The position numbers were made by a program, and so were the translations under genes. Shown here one piece after another: positions 7,201 through 16,279 of a DNA stretch of 41,542 bases. Origin of the DNA: JAJFHI01 sp050633705 (GTDB lineage Bacteria > Pseudomonadota > Alphaproteobacteria > Rhizobiales > Hyphomicrobiaceae). The DNA lies in contig JBOEGZ010000021.1 of the NCBI GenBank assembly GCA_050633705.1, positions 1 through 41,542 of the forward strand, in the 5' to 3' direction. The notes under the pieces are model-generated. The model had not been told where the DNA came from. It worked only from the letters and a program-made list of their open reading frames with translations, and ran no database searches. Every line of letters starts with the position of its first letter. Position 1 is the first letter of the stretch.

Positions 7201-8100
7201 ATGGCGAGCTTAAAAGAACTTCGCAACCGGATTGCTTCTGTTAAAGCGACCCGGAAAATTACAAAAGCCATGCAAATGGTTGCGGCAGCAAAACTGCGTC
7301 GTGCCCAGGAAGCAGCAACCGCTGCACGGCCCTATGCTGAGCGCATGGATTCTGTGCTTGGCAACTTGGCCAAAGGGGTCACGGACCCTGAAGGCGCCTC
7401 GCCGTTATTGGTCGGCACGGGTAAAGATGACACGCAGCTTCTTGTCGTGATGAGTTCTGAGCGTGGTTTGTGCGGCGGTTTCAATACCTCAATCACGAAA
7501 CTTGCGCGCCAGGAAGCCAGCCGTCTAACCGCTGCAGGAAAGACTGTTAAAATTCTCACCGTCGGGCGTAAAGGTCGTGATGGTATGAAACGTGATCTCG
7601 GTCAGTATTTCGTAGACCACGTCGATTTGGGTGGCATTAAGAAGCTTGGCTTTGATCACGCGGAAGGCGTTGCCAACAAAGTTTTGGAATTGTTTGAGGC
7701 CGGTGAGTTTGATGTCTGCAAGTTGTACTTTGCAGAATTTCGATCGGTGATCTCGCAGGTTCCGACGCAGTTGCAACTTATCCCGGCGAGCATTCCGGAA
7801 GTGGAAGGCGATGATGACGCCAATGCCGGAAAAGACGTTGTCAAGGCGGCTTATGAATATGAGCCGAGCGAAGAAGCCATTCTGGGTTATTTGCTGACAC
7901 GCAATATTGGAACACAAATTTTCCGCGGGCTTCTTGAGAACGCGGCCAGCGAGCAAGGCGCACGCATGTCGGCAATGGACAATGCAACGCGCAATGCCGG
8001 TGAAATGATCGACAAGCTGACAATCACATATAACCGTCAGCGCCAGGCGAACATCACGAAAGAATTGATTGAGATTATCTCAGGTGCGGAAGCGCTTTAA
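7201..8100 (+). CDS. atpG: ATP synthase F1 subunit gamma
   Basis: Gamma is the rotating central shaft of ATP synthase. The N-terminal coiled-coil signature LKELRNRIASVKATRKITKA and the C-terminal MSAMDNATRNAGEMI with a final ELIEIISGA match the family. At 299 residues it has the usual length. The ATG at 7201 follows AGAGACCGGACGG, a modest binding site. A short acidic insert, EGDDDANAGKD around residue 205, is present, as in some alphaproteobacteria. It lies between atpA and atpD with gaps of about 100 bases on each side, larger than in many operons. Confidence 0.97.
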   Translation: MASLKELRNRIASVKATRKITKAMQMVAAAKLRRAQEAATAARPYAERMDSVLGNLAKGVTDPEGASPLLVGTGKDDTQLLVVMSSERGLCGGFNTSITKLARQEASRLTAAGKTVKILTVGRKGRDGMKRDLGQYFVDHVDLGGIKKLGFDHAEGVANKVLELFEAGEFDVCKLYFAEFRSVISQVPTQLQLIPASIPEVEGDDDANAGKDVVKAAYEYEPSEEAILGYLLTRNIGTQIFRGLLENAASEQGARMSAMDNATRNAGEMIDKLTITYNRQRQANITKELIEIISGAEAL

Positions 8101-8210
8101 ATAGGTTGGAATTTGAGAGTGGAAACGGGCAACAGCCTGCATCCATTGTGAGACATCAGAATTTAGAGCGCAGGCCGCTCGTGTGAAAATGAGAAGGACG
8201 AGGAACGATC

Positions 8211-9644
8211 ATGGCTGATCAAAATGTTGGGCGCATTCGCCAGGTGACAGGTGCTGTTGTTGACGTGCAGTTCGACGGACACCTTCCCGCGATTTTGAAC
8301 GCGCTGGAAACAACGAACGACGGCAACCGCCTCGTGCTCGAAGTGGCCCAGCACCTCGGTGAAAACACGGTTCGCACAATCGCGATGGACAGTTCGGAAG
8401 GTCTGGTTCGCGGTCAGCAAGTTACCGACACAGGTAAGCCAATTTCGGTTCCTGTTGGTGAAGGAACGCTTGGTCGGATCATGAATGTGATTGGCGAACC
8501 GGTCGACGAAGCCGGTCCAATTGACACAAATGAATCTGCGCCAATTCACGCTTCTGCGCCGCCACTGGTCGAGCAGTCGACGGAATCAGAAATTCTCGTA
8601 ACAGGCATCAAGGTCGTTGACCTGCTCGCGCCATATGCGAAGGGCGGTAAAATCGGTCTGTTTGGTGGTGCCGGCGTTGGCAAGACCGTTCTCATTATGG
8701 AACTGATCAACAACATCGCGAAAACACACGGTGGTTACTCTGTGTTTGCTGGTGTTGGTGAGCGGACGCGTGAAGGTAACGATCTTTACTACGAGATGAT
8801 CGAATCCAAAGTGAATGTTGATCCGAAAGAAGCAGGTAACGCTGAAGGGTCGAAATGTTCATTGGTTTACGGTCAGATGAACGAGCCTCCAGGCGCACGG
8901 GCTCGTGTGGCGTTGACGGGTCTGACAATCGCGGAAGACTTCCGTGAAAAAGGCCAAGACGTTTTGTTCTTTGTTGATAACATCTTCCGCTTTACGCAAG
9001 CTGGTTCTGAGGTGTCAGCCTTGTTGGGTCGTATTCCTTCTGCTGTGGGATACCAACCAACACTTGGTACGGATATGGGTGCCATGCAGGAACGTATTAC
9101 GTCGACCAACAAAGGTTCGATTACATCCGTGCAGGCCGTTTACGTGCCAGCCGATGACTTGACCGACCCGGCACCTGCTTCGACGTTTGCTCACTTGGAT
9201 GCGACGACCGTGTTGTCTCGTGCGATTTCTGAAAAGGGTATTTATCCCGCTGTGGACCCGCTCGATTCGACATCTCGTATGCTGGACCCACGCATTCTTG
9301 GTGACGAGCACTATGAAGTGGCTCGTGAAACGCAAGAAATTCTACAGCGCTATAAAGCTCTGCAAGACATCATTGCAATTCTCGGCATGGATGAACTATC
9401 TGAGGATGACAAACTGACAGTGGCACGTGCCCGTAAAATCGAACGCTTCTTCTCGCAACCGTTCGACGTGGCGCAGGTCTTTACTGGCTCGCCAGGTGTT
9501 CAAGTTCCACTGGCTGATACAATCAAAGGTTTTAAAGGTTTGTGCAACGGCGACTATGATCACCTGCCAGAGCAGGCGTTCTACATGGTTGGTACAATCG
9601 AAGAAGCGATTGCCAAAGCTGAGAAGATGGCTGAAGCTGCGTAA
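8211..9644 (+). CDS. atpD: ATP synthase F1 subunit beta
   Basis: Beta carries the catalytic sites that make ATP. It has 477 residues, the Walker A loop GGAGVGKT at residues 152-159, the GERTREGNDLY segment, the Walker B region DVLFFVDNIFRF, and the ALLGRIPSAVGYQPTL segment. Start ATG at 8211 follows AGGACGAGGAA. The gap of 110 bases after atpG holds no gene. It is by far the most conserved protein in the window and would be the best marker for placing the organism. Confidence 0.98.
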   Translation: MADQNVGRIRQVTGAVVDVQFDGHLPAILNALETTNDGNRLVLEVAQHLGENTVRTIAMDSSEGLVRGQQVTDTGKPISVPVGEGTLGRIMNVIGEPVDEAGPIDTNESAPIHASAPPLVEQSTESEILVTGIKVVDLLAPYAKGGKIGLFGGAGVGKTVLIMELINNIAKTHGGYSVFAGVGERTREGNDLYYEMIESKVNVDPKEAGNAEGSKCSLVYGQMNEPPGARARVALTGLTIAEDFREKGQDVLFFVDNIFRFTQAGSEVSALLGRIPSAVGYQPTLGTDMGAMQERITSTNKGSITSVQAVYVPADDLTDPAPASTFAHLDATTVLSRAISEKGIYPAVDPLDSTSRMLDPRILGDEHYEVARETQEILQRYKALQDIIAILGMDELSEDDKLTVARARKIERFFSQPFDVAQVFTGSPGVQVPLADTIKGFKGLCNGDYDHLPEQAFYMVGTIEEAIAKAEKMAEAA

Positions 9645-9742
9645 TGATGATTATGGCGCGGTTTGTGTTTGGCTGAATAGCAAAACCAGTTATCCATCGC
9701 GCGTAATTTTGACCTTAACTGCCTGCTGGAGACGGACTTACA

Positions 9743-10150
9743 ATGGCAGAAACGTTCAAGTTTGAACTCGTCAGCCCGGAACGCATTTTGCTTTCTGGTG
9801 AGGCAGAACAAGCCCAGGTGCCCGGTGCTGAAGGCGACTTTACAGTCCTTCCAAACCATGCGCCGGTTATCACAACATTGCGCCCTGGCATGATACGCGT
9901 GACGCTGGCTGATAAAGGCATCGATGATATCTTTGTTAAAACAGGGTTTGCCGAAGTTACACCGGATGGCCTGACTATTCTGACAGAGCATGCATTTGTG
10001 ACAAAAGAGGCTGATCCACGGATGTTGGAAGACGAGCTAAAGGCCGTTGAAGAGGCTTTGGCAGGCTGCGCAACGGATGACGATGAGGCCATTGCTCATT
10101 TGAATATGGCCATCGCAGAACTGAAAGTTCTACACGCCAAGAAGAACTAA
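9743..10150 (+). CDS. atpC: ATP synthase F1 subunit epsilon
   Basis: Epsilon binds gamma and can brake rotation to limit ATP hydrolysis. The N-terminal beta-sandwich pattern is clear: FELVSPERILLSGEAEQAQVPGAEGDFTVLPNHAP in outline, with the conserved GAEGDFTVLPNHAP core. At 135 residues it is the normal size, with a helical C-terminus. ATG at 9743 follows GGAG by nine bases. It is the last gene of the block and is followed by a strong terminator. Confidence 0.96.
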   Translation: MAETFKFELVSPERILLSGEAEQAQVPGAEGDFTVLPNHAPVITTLRPGMIRVTLADKGIDDIFVKTGFAEVTPDGLTILTEHAFVTKEADPRMLEDELKAVEEALAGCATDDDEAIAHLNMAIAELKVLHAKKN

Positions 10151-10170
10151 ACGTCTTGGGGCAGACAACA

Positions 10171-10212
10171 GAAAAAAACGCCGCGCTTGGACTTGAGCGC
10201 GGCGTTTTTTTT
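10171..10212. terminator. Bidirectional terminator after atpC
   Basis: ACGCCGCGCT and its complement form a stem with about a 7-base loop, flanked by seven A on the left and eight T on the right. It ends the atp transcript and also serves the convergent minus-strand gene that ends at 10257. Confidence 0.92.
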
Positions 10213-10256
10213 GTCGTTGATGTTTCTCCCGGCCCCGACGAGGGAATTAGCGCAGG

Positions 10257-11117
10257 TTAATTGAAATGAAAGCTCAAGCCAGCTGTTACCGTTGTTTCTT
10301 GCAGATCGATGTTGTGGCTGGAGCCCAGAATATTAATAGTCTCATTATTAAACCTATAGTGCAGCGCTTGAACAAATGCGCTGAGGTTCTGTGTGATGAG
10401 CGTTTCCAATCCACCGCCGACAACAAGGCCGGTCAGGACTTCATCTTCGGAACTGAACTGAGTGGTGATGGTCGAAAGCGGTGTAGCCGATGATGAGACG
10501 ATTTCAGTGCTTGAGCCGCGAATTTCAACTTTGGCAAAAGCAATGCCGCTGGTGACGTATGCGAGCAGATTGGGTTGAAGCAGAAGACCTGCTTTCGTTC
10601 GAATGCTGGCTTTCCATTCGATATCGGCTGCGATGTCGCGCACGGTTCTCGTTGTTGTTGTTTCAGTTGTGGTTACTTCGACTGTTCGCTCAACTTCCCC
10701 GCATTCTTCGTATTTGAAGTCATCGTCAGAGCCGCCTCTGTCGACAGGGCCACAGATGTCATCGGTGATGGTGCGTGTTTCGGTTTGTGTTTGGCTTAGT
10801 ATTGAAGAGGTTGCCGATGTGGCGCGCTCGTTGGCGTTGGTCCAATTGAAGTCAGCAACGAGGCCGAAAATGAAATTGCCGGATTTGAAGAAGTTACTTC
10901 CACCGTGAATGCCGCCAATGACGCCATCAATCTCATTCAAGCTTTCAAGGATCGCAGCATGGGGACCAGACGCATCGATGTGGTTGGTCGTGTAGCCAAT
11001 CTGGGCGCCAACATAAGGACGTATCCAATCCGGCTCCTGCGCGGCCGCGATATCTGTAAATACAACAAGGCTGAGGAGGCCACCGAACCATGCGGTGCCC
11101 TTACGCAAAATATTCAT
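10257..11117 (-). CDS. Outer-membrane beta-barrel protein with signal peptide
   Basis: A 286-residue secreted protein. The N-terminus MNILRKG... is followed by a hydrophobic stretch and an AAAQ cleavage site near residue 26. The mature part begins with RPYVGAQIGY and alternates short beta-like segments (FIFGLVADFNW, NLLAYVTSGIAFAKVEI, VVGGGLETLI, AFVQALHYRF), ending in TAGLSFHFN, typical of small OmpA/Omp25-like porin-type barrels. I start at 11117, with GGAG seven bases before, not at 11129. A large insert at about residues 105-165 is rich in Thr and Glu and carries two cysteines (ICGP and EECG), which may form a disulfide in an exposed loop. No ligand is evident. Confidence 0.8.
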   Translation of the reverse strand: MNILRKGTAWFGGLLSLVVFTDIAAAQEPDWIRPYVGAQIGYTTNHIDASGPHAAILESLNEIDGVIGGIHGGSNFFKSGNFIFGLVADFNWTNANERATSATSSILSQTQTETRTITDDICGPVDRGGSDDDFKYEECGEVERTVEVTTTETTTTRTVRDIAADIEWKASIRTKAGLLLQPNLLAYVTSGIAFAKVEIRGSSTEIVSSSATPLSTITTQFSSEDEVLTGLVVGGGLETLITQNLSAFVQALHYRFNNETINILGSSHNIDLQETTVTAGLSFHFN

Positions 11118-11398
11118 CCACAACTCCAAGGCCCACTCAATACAAAAAGCCTTGACACAGGATAATGCCTAGTTGCCGAACAAGGGTTTCAAATTGGCCA
11201 CACAACTTGAAGGAGTTGTTGGAATGCGGACACGAGTTCCGCAAACATAACCGTGTTAAAAATAACACACATGCAGGGTGACCCCTCACCGTCTCAACAG
11301 CGGTAATTTACGCCGATGTGTTTGGTCACATTGTTATTTTTGCGAATTTGTTTCGTAGGTGTGTTCGTGGCTGCCAATGGTGGATTGGCGACGTTGCT

Positions 11399-11791
11399 CT
11401 ATTTAGAGAGCCTCAAACTTGTCGCAGGGCCGCTGACGGCGAGCGTGTTGGTCGCACTCACAAGGTCGTCGATATTGCCGACGCTGAGTTGAGGTTTTTG
11501 TCGGGCCACGCTTGCGAAATGAAAGGCTTCGTTTTCATACCACCACGCACCGATGACGCGTTTGTCCTGGCGTACACACACTGCTCCGGTTACGCCAAGG
11601 TCAAAGTGACAGCCTAGGACTTTTAGGCTGATGGCATTTTTGAGCACGTTAAGGGCTGCAAGATCGCCATTTCTGTCGGAGATATACACGAAATCAATCC
11701 AGTTTCTTGGACACAAAATATTTGCGCAGACATGCCGACCGACACGTCTGGAGAATATTAATAAAGCATTAAATGGGTCGGTAAAATACAA
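11399..11791 (-). CDS. Possible PilZ-domain protein with non-ATG start
   Basis: The frame shows a PilZ-like pattern: RRVGRH near residue 15, then a short gap, FVYISDRNGDLAAL where PilZ proteins have the D-(S/x)-x-x-G-A segment, and later CVRQDKRVIGAWWY. PilZ domains bind cyclic di-GMP. The RxxxR part is imperfect and the second motif has N-G-D in place of the usual serine and glycine pattern, so binding is doubtful. The only possible starts are TTG at 11791 or ATT just before it, with an in-frame stop right upstream and no ribosome binding site, so this may be a broken gene. It stands alone between the barrel gene and an unknown gene. The 281 bases on its right side toward the barrel gene hold nothing I can recognise. 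Confidence 0.4.
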   Translation of the reverse strand: MYFTDPFNALLIFSRRVGRHVCANILCPRNWIDFVYISDRNGDLAALNVLKNAISLKVLGCHFDLGVTGAVCVRQDKRVIGAWWYENEAFHFASVARQKPQLSVGNIDDLVSATNTLAVSGPATSLRLSK

Positions 11792-11947
11792 AATTTAAAA
11801 AGTCTAGGTGGGGGTTAACTCCATAAAACGTTGGCATTGGGTGATGATTTCACGCCGCGTTTAATTGAATTCAAGGATTTGTCTGGTACCAATTTGCGAT
11901 CGGGGCTGCGCATACGTGTTGGGCTGTGCGCAATGAGTACGAGTTAA

Positions 11948-12445
11948 ATGATCGAAAATCGGCGCATACGATTTGCGACTATCTACGGTATTGATCGGAT
12001 GGATCTGCCGTTGGCCGCAGAAATTTGGATTGATGATTTGCGCCAGCAAAGTTGGGTTTCTCGCGATATCGTAAAGGTCGCGACGGTATTTAAGCGCTAC
12101 TTAGTCAACCCGGATCCTGAAAGAACTCGCATGCGGCGAATTGAGAGTGGGTGTCAATTGGACCGCAAACAGGTGGCGGCAGCGCTGTCTCAGATGCATA
12201 TGTATGGTGCCATTGAGGCTTATTCTATCGATGATGGAGTTGTTTGTGCCTCGCTCAATCTAACAATACTGCATCGTCTGAAAGTGCTGGAGACCTTTCA
12301 AAAATTTGCCGAACTTCAGTTGTCCAAGCCGAATAAACCCGTTGAGCTTCTGAAAGTGCCAAAAGATACTTGGATTCCTGCAACACCGGTTGACCCTGAT
12401 GACGATAGTGTCGAGCAAGGGGCTCAGGGCGGTGCCTCGTGTTAA
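11948..12445 (+). CDS. Unknown protein translationally coupled to corA
   Basis: A 165-residue cytosolic protein of no family I recognise. Its middle (VFKRYLVNPDPERTRMRRIE, then QLDRKQVAAALSQMHMYGAIEAY) looks like a winged-helix or similar helical DNA-binding fold, followed by a short strand pair (DDGVVCASLNL). The last 30 residues are Pro- and Asp-rich and probably unstructured. The stop codon overlaps the GTG start of the corA-like gene by 7 bases, implying coupled translation, so a regulatory or accessory link to magnesium transport is a reasonable guess. The ATG at 11948 lacks a clear ribosome binding site. Confidence 0.7.
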   Translation: MIENRRIRFATIYGIDRMDLPLAAEIWIDDLRQQSWVSRDIVKVATVFKRYLVNPDPERTRMRRIESGCQLDRKQVAAALSQMHMYGAIEAYSIDDGVVCASLNLTILHRLKVLETFQKFAELQLSKPNKPVELLKVPKDTWIPATPVDPDDDSVEQGAQGGASC

Positions 12446-13554
12446 AGCACAAGAAAAGCCTTGTTGGTCGCCGTCGTGGCGTGAGAGGTGGAGAGGCTGG
12501 AACGCTTTCGCCGCCACATGATGCTTTTCCAACCGAATTGCACGTACTTGCCTATTCGGAAGGCAGACTGTTTGAAAAGAGCGATGCGACGATGGAAGAT
12601 GTCGCGGCATGTCGCGGTAAGTACAAGGTGACCTGGATCAACGTTGTTGGTCTCAAAAACATCGATACAATTCGAAACCTGGGCCGCTTTTTCCAGTTGC
12701 ATGCTTTGGCATTGGAAGATGTTTTAAGCGGGCACCAACGTCCCAAATGTGAAGAATTCAAAGATCACATTTTTCTCACATCTCGTATTGTTGAACTGGG
12801 GCGTCATATCGATACCAAGCAAGTTAGTATGTTTCTTGGTGACGATTTCCTGGTTACATTCCAAGAGAGACCTGGCGATTGCCTCGACCCAACGCGCAAG
12901 AGAATACGTGAAAGCAGAGGGAAGACACGTTCAAGCGGTCCTGACTACCTATGTTATGCACTGATCGATACAATTCTCGATGACTACTTTCCAGTCATCG
13001 AGGAGCTCAGCGATCGCTTGGCGCACATCGATGATCAAGTCGTCGACAGGCCGCAACATAAACATGTTCATATGTTGCACGATCTCAAACGTGACCTTCT
13101 GTTGTTGCGCCGAACCATCTGGCCGCACAGGGAAATGATCAATACGATTATTCACGAAGAACACGTCTTGTTTAAGAGTGATACTCGGATTTATTTGCGC
13201 GACGGTTATGACCATACTATCCAGTTAATGGACTTGGTGGAGACCTACCGTGAAATCGCCTCCGGCCTCTCAGACGTTTATATTTCATCCATGAGTGCAA
13301 AGCTCAATGACGTGATGAAGGTTCTGACAATCATCGCCACGATATTTATGCCGTTGAGTTTCATAACCGGGCTTTACGGAATGAACTTCAACACATCGTC
13401 ACCTTGGAATATGCCAGAACTTGAATGGCGATATGGATATCTGTTTGCATGGGGCATAATGTTGGCGTCAGTTGCAGCCATGTTGTGGTTTTTCAAAGCG
13501 AAAAATTGGGTCCGTTTACCATGGCTGCACAAGCGGTCTGTTGCCACTGAATAA
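12439..13554 (+). CDS. corA: CorA-family magnesium/cobalt transporter
   Basis: A 371-residue channel for divalent cations. A long cytoplasmic domain is followed by two membrane helices at the C-terminus. The signature YGMNF (residues 313-317) ends the first helix, and a second helix (YLFAWGIMLASVAAMLWFF) follows. This matches the CorA family, which forms pentamers in the inner membrane. The start is probably the GTG at 12439, preceded by AGGGCGG; the next in-frame Met is more than 50 residues in. The N-terminal 25 residues are basic and unusual. The gene overlaps the unknown gene before it. Confidence 0.92.
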   Translation: MLKHKKSLVGRRRGVRGGEAGTLSPPHDAFPTELHVLAYSEGRLFEKSDATMEDVAACRGKYKVTWINVVGLKNIDTIRNLGRFFQLHALALEDVLSGHQRPKCEEFKDHIFLTSRIVELGRHIDTKQVSMFLGDDFLVTFQERPGDCLDPTRKRIRESRGKTRSSGPDYLCYALIDTILDDYFPVIEELSDRLAHIDDQVVDRPQHKHVHMLHDLKRDLLLLRRTIWPHREMINTIIHEEHVLFKSDTRIYLRDGYDHTIQLMDLVETYREIASGLSDVYISSMSAKLNDVMKVLTIIATIFMPLSFITGLYGMNFNTSSPWNMPELEWRYGYLFAWGIMLASVAAMLWFFKAKNWVRLPWLHKRSVATE

Positions 13555-13617
13555 AAACCGTCGCGTTTGATATCGCTTTGTGCGAGAAGGCCTCAACTTG
13601 GCTGTTGCACTGGTTAA

Positions 13618-14811
13618 ATGAGTCAACTTGAAAATACATTTGATGCGATCATCCTCGGTGCCGGTGGTGCGGGACTGATGTGCGCTGCGGTTGCAGGCCA
13701 ACGTGGCCGCAAAGTCTTGCTGCTGGATCACGCCCCACAACCAGGCAAAAAAATCCTGATCTCAGGCGGTGGCCGTTGTAACTTTACCAATATCCACACA
13801 TCGGCCGACCGTTATCTTTCGGCTAATCCTCACTTCGTCAAATCGGCCCTTGGACGCTATTCGGCCTCTGACTTCGTTTCTCTTGTTGATAGCTACGCGA
13901 TAGCCTGGCATGAAAAGACATTGGGGCAGTTGTTTTGCGATGGTAGCGCCAAACAGATCGTCGAACTCCTGCTGTCGGAGTGTGCCAAAGGGGGTGTTGA
14001 TTTGCGCCTCCAGCGAACGATCACGGACGTCTGTCATGCAGATGGACACTATCGGATTACTGCGGATGGCACCTCGCGCGAGATACTAACAGCGCCAGCG
14101 CTTGTTATTGCAACAGGTGGTCCGTCAATCCCCAAAATGGGGGCGACTGGGTTTGCCTATGATCTTGCGCGGCAATTTAAGCTAAAAGTTGTGGAGCCGA
14201 GGCCGGCTCTTGTGCCACTTACACTCGGCCATGACGAGGCGCTATTTCGAGAGCTGTCAGGCGTCTCAACCGAAGTGGTGGCCCGCTGGGAAGACGTTGA
14301 ATTTCGCGAAGCAGCCTTGTTTACCCATAAAGGACTGTCTGGTCCGGCGATCTTACAAGCATCGTCATACTGGCGACATGGCCAACCAATCGGAATAAAT
14401 TTTTTGCCAGACGCAAAGCAAGATTGGTTGGTTTCGCAAAAGCGCACGACACCAAGGTCTGCTTTATCTACAGCGCTTTCAAGTGTATTGCCAAAACGAC
14501 TAGCCGACGTTCTCCATGAGCGTATTGGATATGATGGTGAACTTGCTAATACGCCGGATCGCGTATTGCTAGAAATTGGAACACATCTTGCCAATTGGCA
14601 GTTTCATCCAAACGGCACGGAAGGGTTTGCCAAAGCAGAGGTTACGGTTGGTGGCATTAGCACTGACGGACTGTCCTCGCGAACGATGGAAGCCAAAGGC
14701 GTGCCTGGACTGTACGCAATTGGCGAAGCCGTCGATGTAACCGGATGGCTTGGTGGTTATAATTTCCAATGGGCTTGGGCAAGCGGATGGGCGGCCGGGC
14801 AAGTGTTATAG
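13618..14811 (+). CDS. HI0933-family flavoprotein (NAD(P)/FAD-dependent oxidoreductase)
   Basis: A 397-residue soluble flavoprotein. The N-terminal dinucleotide-binding motif GAGGAG (residues 14-19) begins a Rossmann fold, followed by the HI0933/YhiN-type signature GKKILISGGGRCNFTN, and near the C-terminus GLYAIGEAVDVTGWLGGYNFQWA, which contacts FAD. The middle segment, with FTHKGLSGPAILQAS, is typical. The enzyme's reaction is not established for this family. The ATG at 13618 has only a weak binding site, and the gene follows corA by 63 bases. Confidence 0.88.
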   Translation: MSQLENTFDAIILGAGGAGLMCAAVAGQRGRKVLLLDHAPQPGKKILISGGGRCNFTNIHTSADRYLSANPHFVKSALGRYSASDFVSLVDSYAIAWHEKTLGQLFCDGSAKQIVELLLSECAKGGVDLRLQRTITDVCHADGHYRITADGTSREILTAPALVIATGGPSIPKMGATGFAYDLARQFKLKVVEPRPALVPLTLGHDEALFRELSGVSTEVVARWEDVEFREAALFTHKGLSGPAILQASSYWRHGQPIGINFLPDAKQDWLVSQKRTTPRSALSTALSSVLPKRLADVLHERIGYDGELANTPDRVLLEIGTHLANWQFHPNGTEGFAKAEVTVGGISTDGLSSRTMEAKGVPGLYAIGEAVDVTGWLGGYNFQWAWASGWAAGQVL

Positions 14812-14911
14812 CTTTGAGGGACCGTCCGAGATGATGTAAAAATGCGCGATGGTGTACGCCTAATCGTCTAACTGAAAGTTTCTAGCGCCGTTGAGTTTCA
14901 TGTCGGTTCAG

Positions 14912-15343
14912 TTAGTGGACCCTGCCAAAAATTTGGCTTTCACCTTCTTGCGCAATTGGTTCGCCAAACACGACGTCCCCTTCGGTCAGCTCATAAGGGA
15001 GCAAAACGATGACGGAGAAGTTGTCTTCGTGATCAAGAGCGCAGGCGATAACGTTTTGTGGTTCGCCTGAATCGGGCAATTCAACAGTTGCATTGTAAAA
15101 CATCGCCGTTGCGCGATAGGTTCTGGAGTGAGCTGCTGTTGTGAAAGCATCTGTGAGAAGCTCAATAATATTTGCGGGTACCGTCTTTTGGTCTTCATCA
15201 AAGCCGGAAACGCTAACGGTTTCACCATCGGGCTTCATCGCGGCACCATAGGGTGCAAATTCGCCGTACTTTGCAAGCAGCTGTTCGGCGAATGCGACGT
15301 ATTCGTTCATGAGGCTTTCAACATCCTCTTTTGCCGATGACAT
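14912..15343 (-). CDS. Conserved-looking hypothetical protein
   Basis: A 143-residue soluble acidic protein. I do not recognise a family. It has a helical N-terminal third (AKEDVESLMNEYVAFAEQLL), then mixed strands, ending in a hydrophobic strand FSVIVLLPYEL and a short tail EPIAQEGESQIF. No signal peptide or membrane segment. I start at 15343 because GGAG lies eight bases before that ATG; an upstream ATG at 15361 lacks one. It is divergent from the SDR gene at 15527 and stands alone on the minus strand, convergent with the flavoprotein gene. Confidence 0.65.
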   Translation of the reverse strand: MSSAKEDVESLMNEYVAFAEQLLAKYGEFAPYGAAMKPDGETVSVSGFDEDQKTVPANIIELLTDAFTTAAHSRTYRATAMFYNATVELPDSGEPQNVIACALDHEDNFSVIVLLPYELTEGDVVFGEPIAQEGESQIFGRVH

Positions 15344-15526
15344 TAATAGGCTCCAGTTCAATGGTTGTGATGGCAGATGTGCTTGTTGGTGAGATGGCCG
15401 TTCAAACGCATAAGTTAAACGGTGGTGTGGCGATGTTTTGAGTGATTATATAACAACTTGGCATCACATCACAAAGCGTCTGTGAAATTGCTTTATCTAT
15501 CGTCCAACCAATTGATGAGGTCATAA

Positions 15527-16258
15527 ATGTCTAAGAAAATTGCCGTTATTATTGGTGTTGGGGCTCCTGCGGGATTGGGTGCATCGCTTTGTCGGCGCGC
15601 TGCCAAAGAGGGGCATCAGGTTGTGGTCGTCGGGCGAACGCCAGAAAAGATTGAGGCCATTGCCGCAGAAATTTCAGCCAAAGGAGGCTCAGCCGTTGGT
15701 TTGGCTGTAGATGTCACCGATGAAGCCAGTGTTGTTGAATTGTTTGAGACTGTCAGCGGGATGGACGGCGAACTTGATGTTGTTGTCCAGAACGTTGGTG
15801 GTGGCTCTCTCCACGAGACCATGACAATGACGGCTGATTTTTTTGAGGACGTTTGGCGCGCGTGTTGTCTTGCTGGTTTTCTGGTTGGACGGGAGGCTGG
15901 TAAGAGGTTCAGTGCACAGGGCCGAGGGTCCTTGTTATTCACTGGCGCAACAGCTTCTCTTAAATCGCGTGCACCATTTATGGCGTTTGCATCAGCAAAA
16001 GCTGGTTTGCGCGCCGTCGCAGCCGCTTTGGCACGTGAGCTCGGCCCTCAAGGCGTTCACGTTGCGCATTTCATTATCGATGGTCTGATTGATGGCGAGC
16101 GCGCCAAAACGGTGTTGCCAGAGGTTGCCGAGAAACTGGGCGAAGAGGGAATGCTCAATCCGGATGAGATCGCTGAAAGCTACTGGCAGGTTCATTTACA
16201 GCATCGATCGGCTTGGACATTCGAACTCGATCTACGGCCATTCAAAGAAAACTTTTGA
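15527..16258 (+). CDS. SDR-family protein with missing catalytic residues
   Basis: A 243-residue Rossmann-fold protein of the short-chain dehydrogenase superfamily. The cofactor loop is GVGAPAGLG (residues 10-18), followed by VVVVGRTPEKI. The usual NNAG is QNVGG, and the catalytic YxxxK is FASAK: Phe154 replaces Tyr and only Lys158 is kept. The position of the usual catalytic Ser, about 13 residues earlier, is Ala/Thr. Such proteins often bind NAD(P) without the normal reaction, so a changed or lost dehydrogenase activity is likely. Start ATG at 15527 is preceded by GATGAGGTC. The gene stands alone on the plus strand. Confidence 0.88.
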   Translation: MSKKIAVIIGVGAPAGLGASLCRRAAKEGHQVVVVGRTPEKIEAIAAEISAKGGSAVGLAVDVTDEASVVELFETVSGMDGELDVVVQNVGGGSLHETMTMTADFFEDVWRACCLAGFLVGREAGKRFSAQGRGSLLFTGATASLKSRAPFMAFASAKAGLRAVAAALARELGPQGVHVAHFIIDGLIDGERAKTVLPEVAEKLGEEGMLNPDEIAESYWQVHLQHRSAWTFELDLRPFKENF

Positions 16259-16279
16259 ACGGCCGGAAGATTGCGAGCT

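Noticed and set aside
11318..11617. Plus-strand 99-codon frame
   Set aside because: It overlaps the possible PilZ frame, is rich in rare patterns, and has no ribosome binding site.
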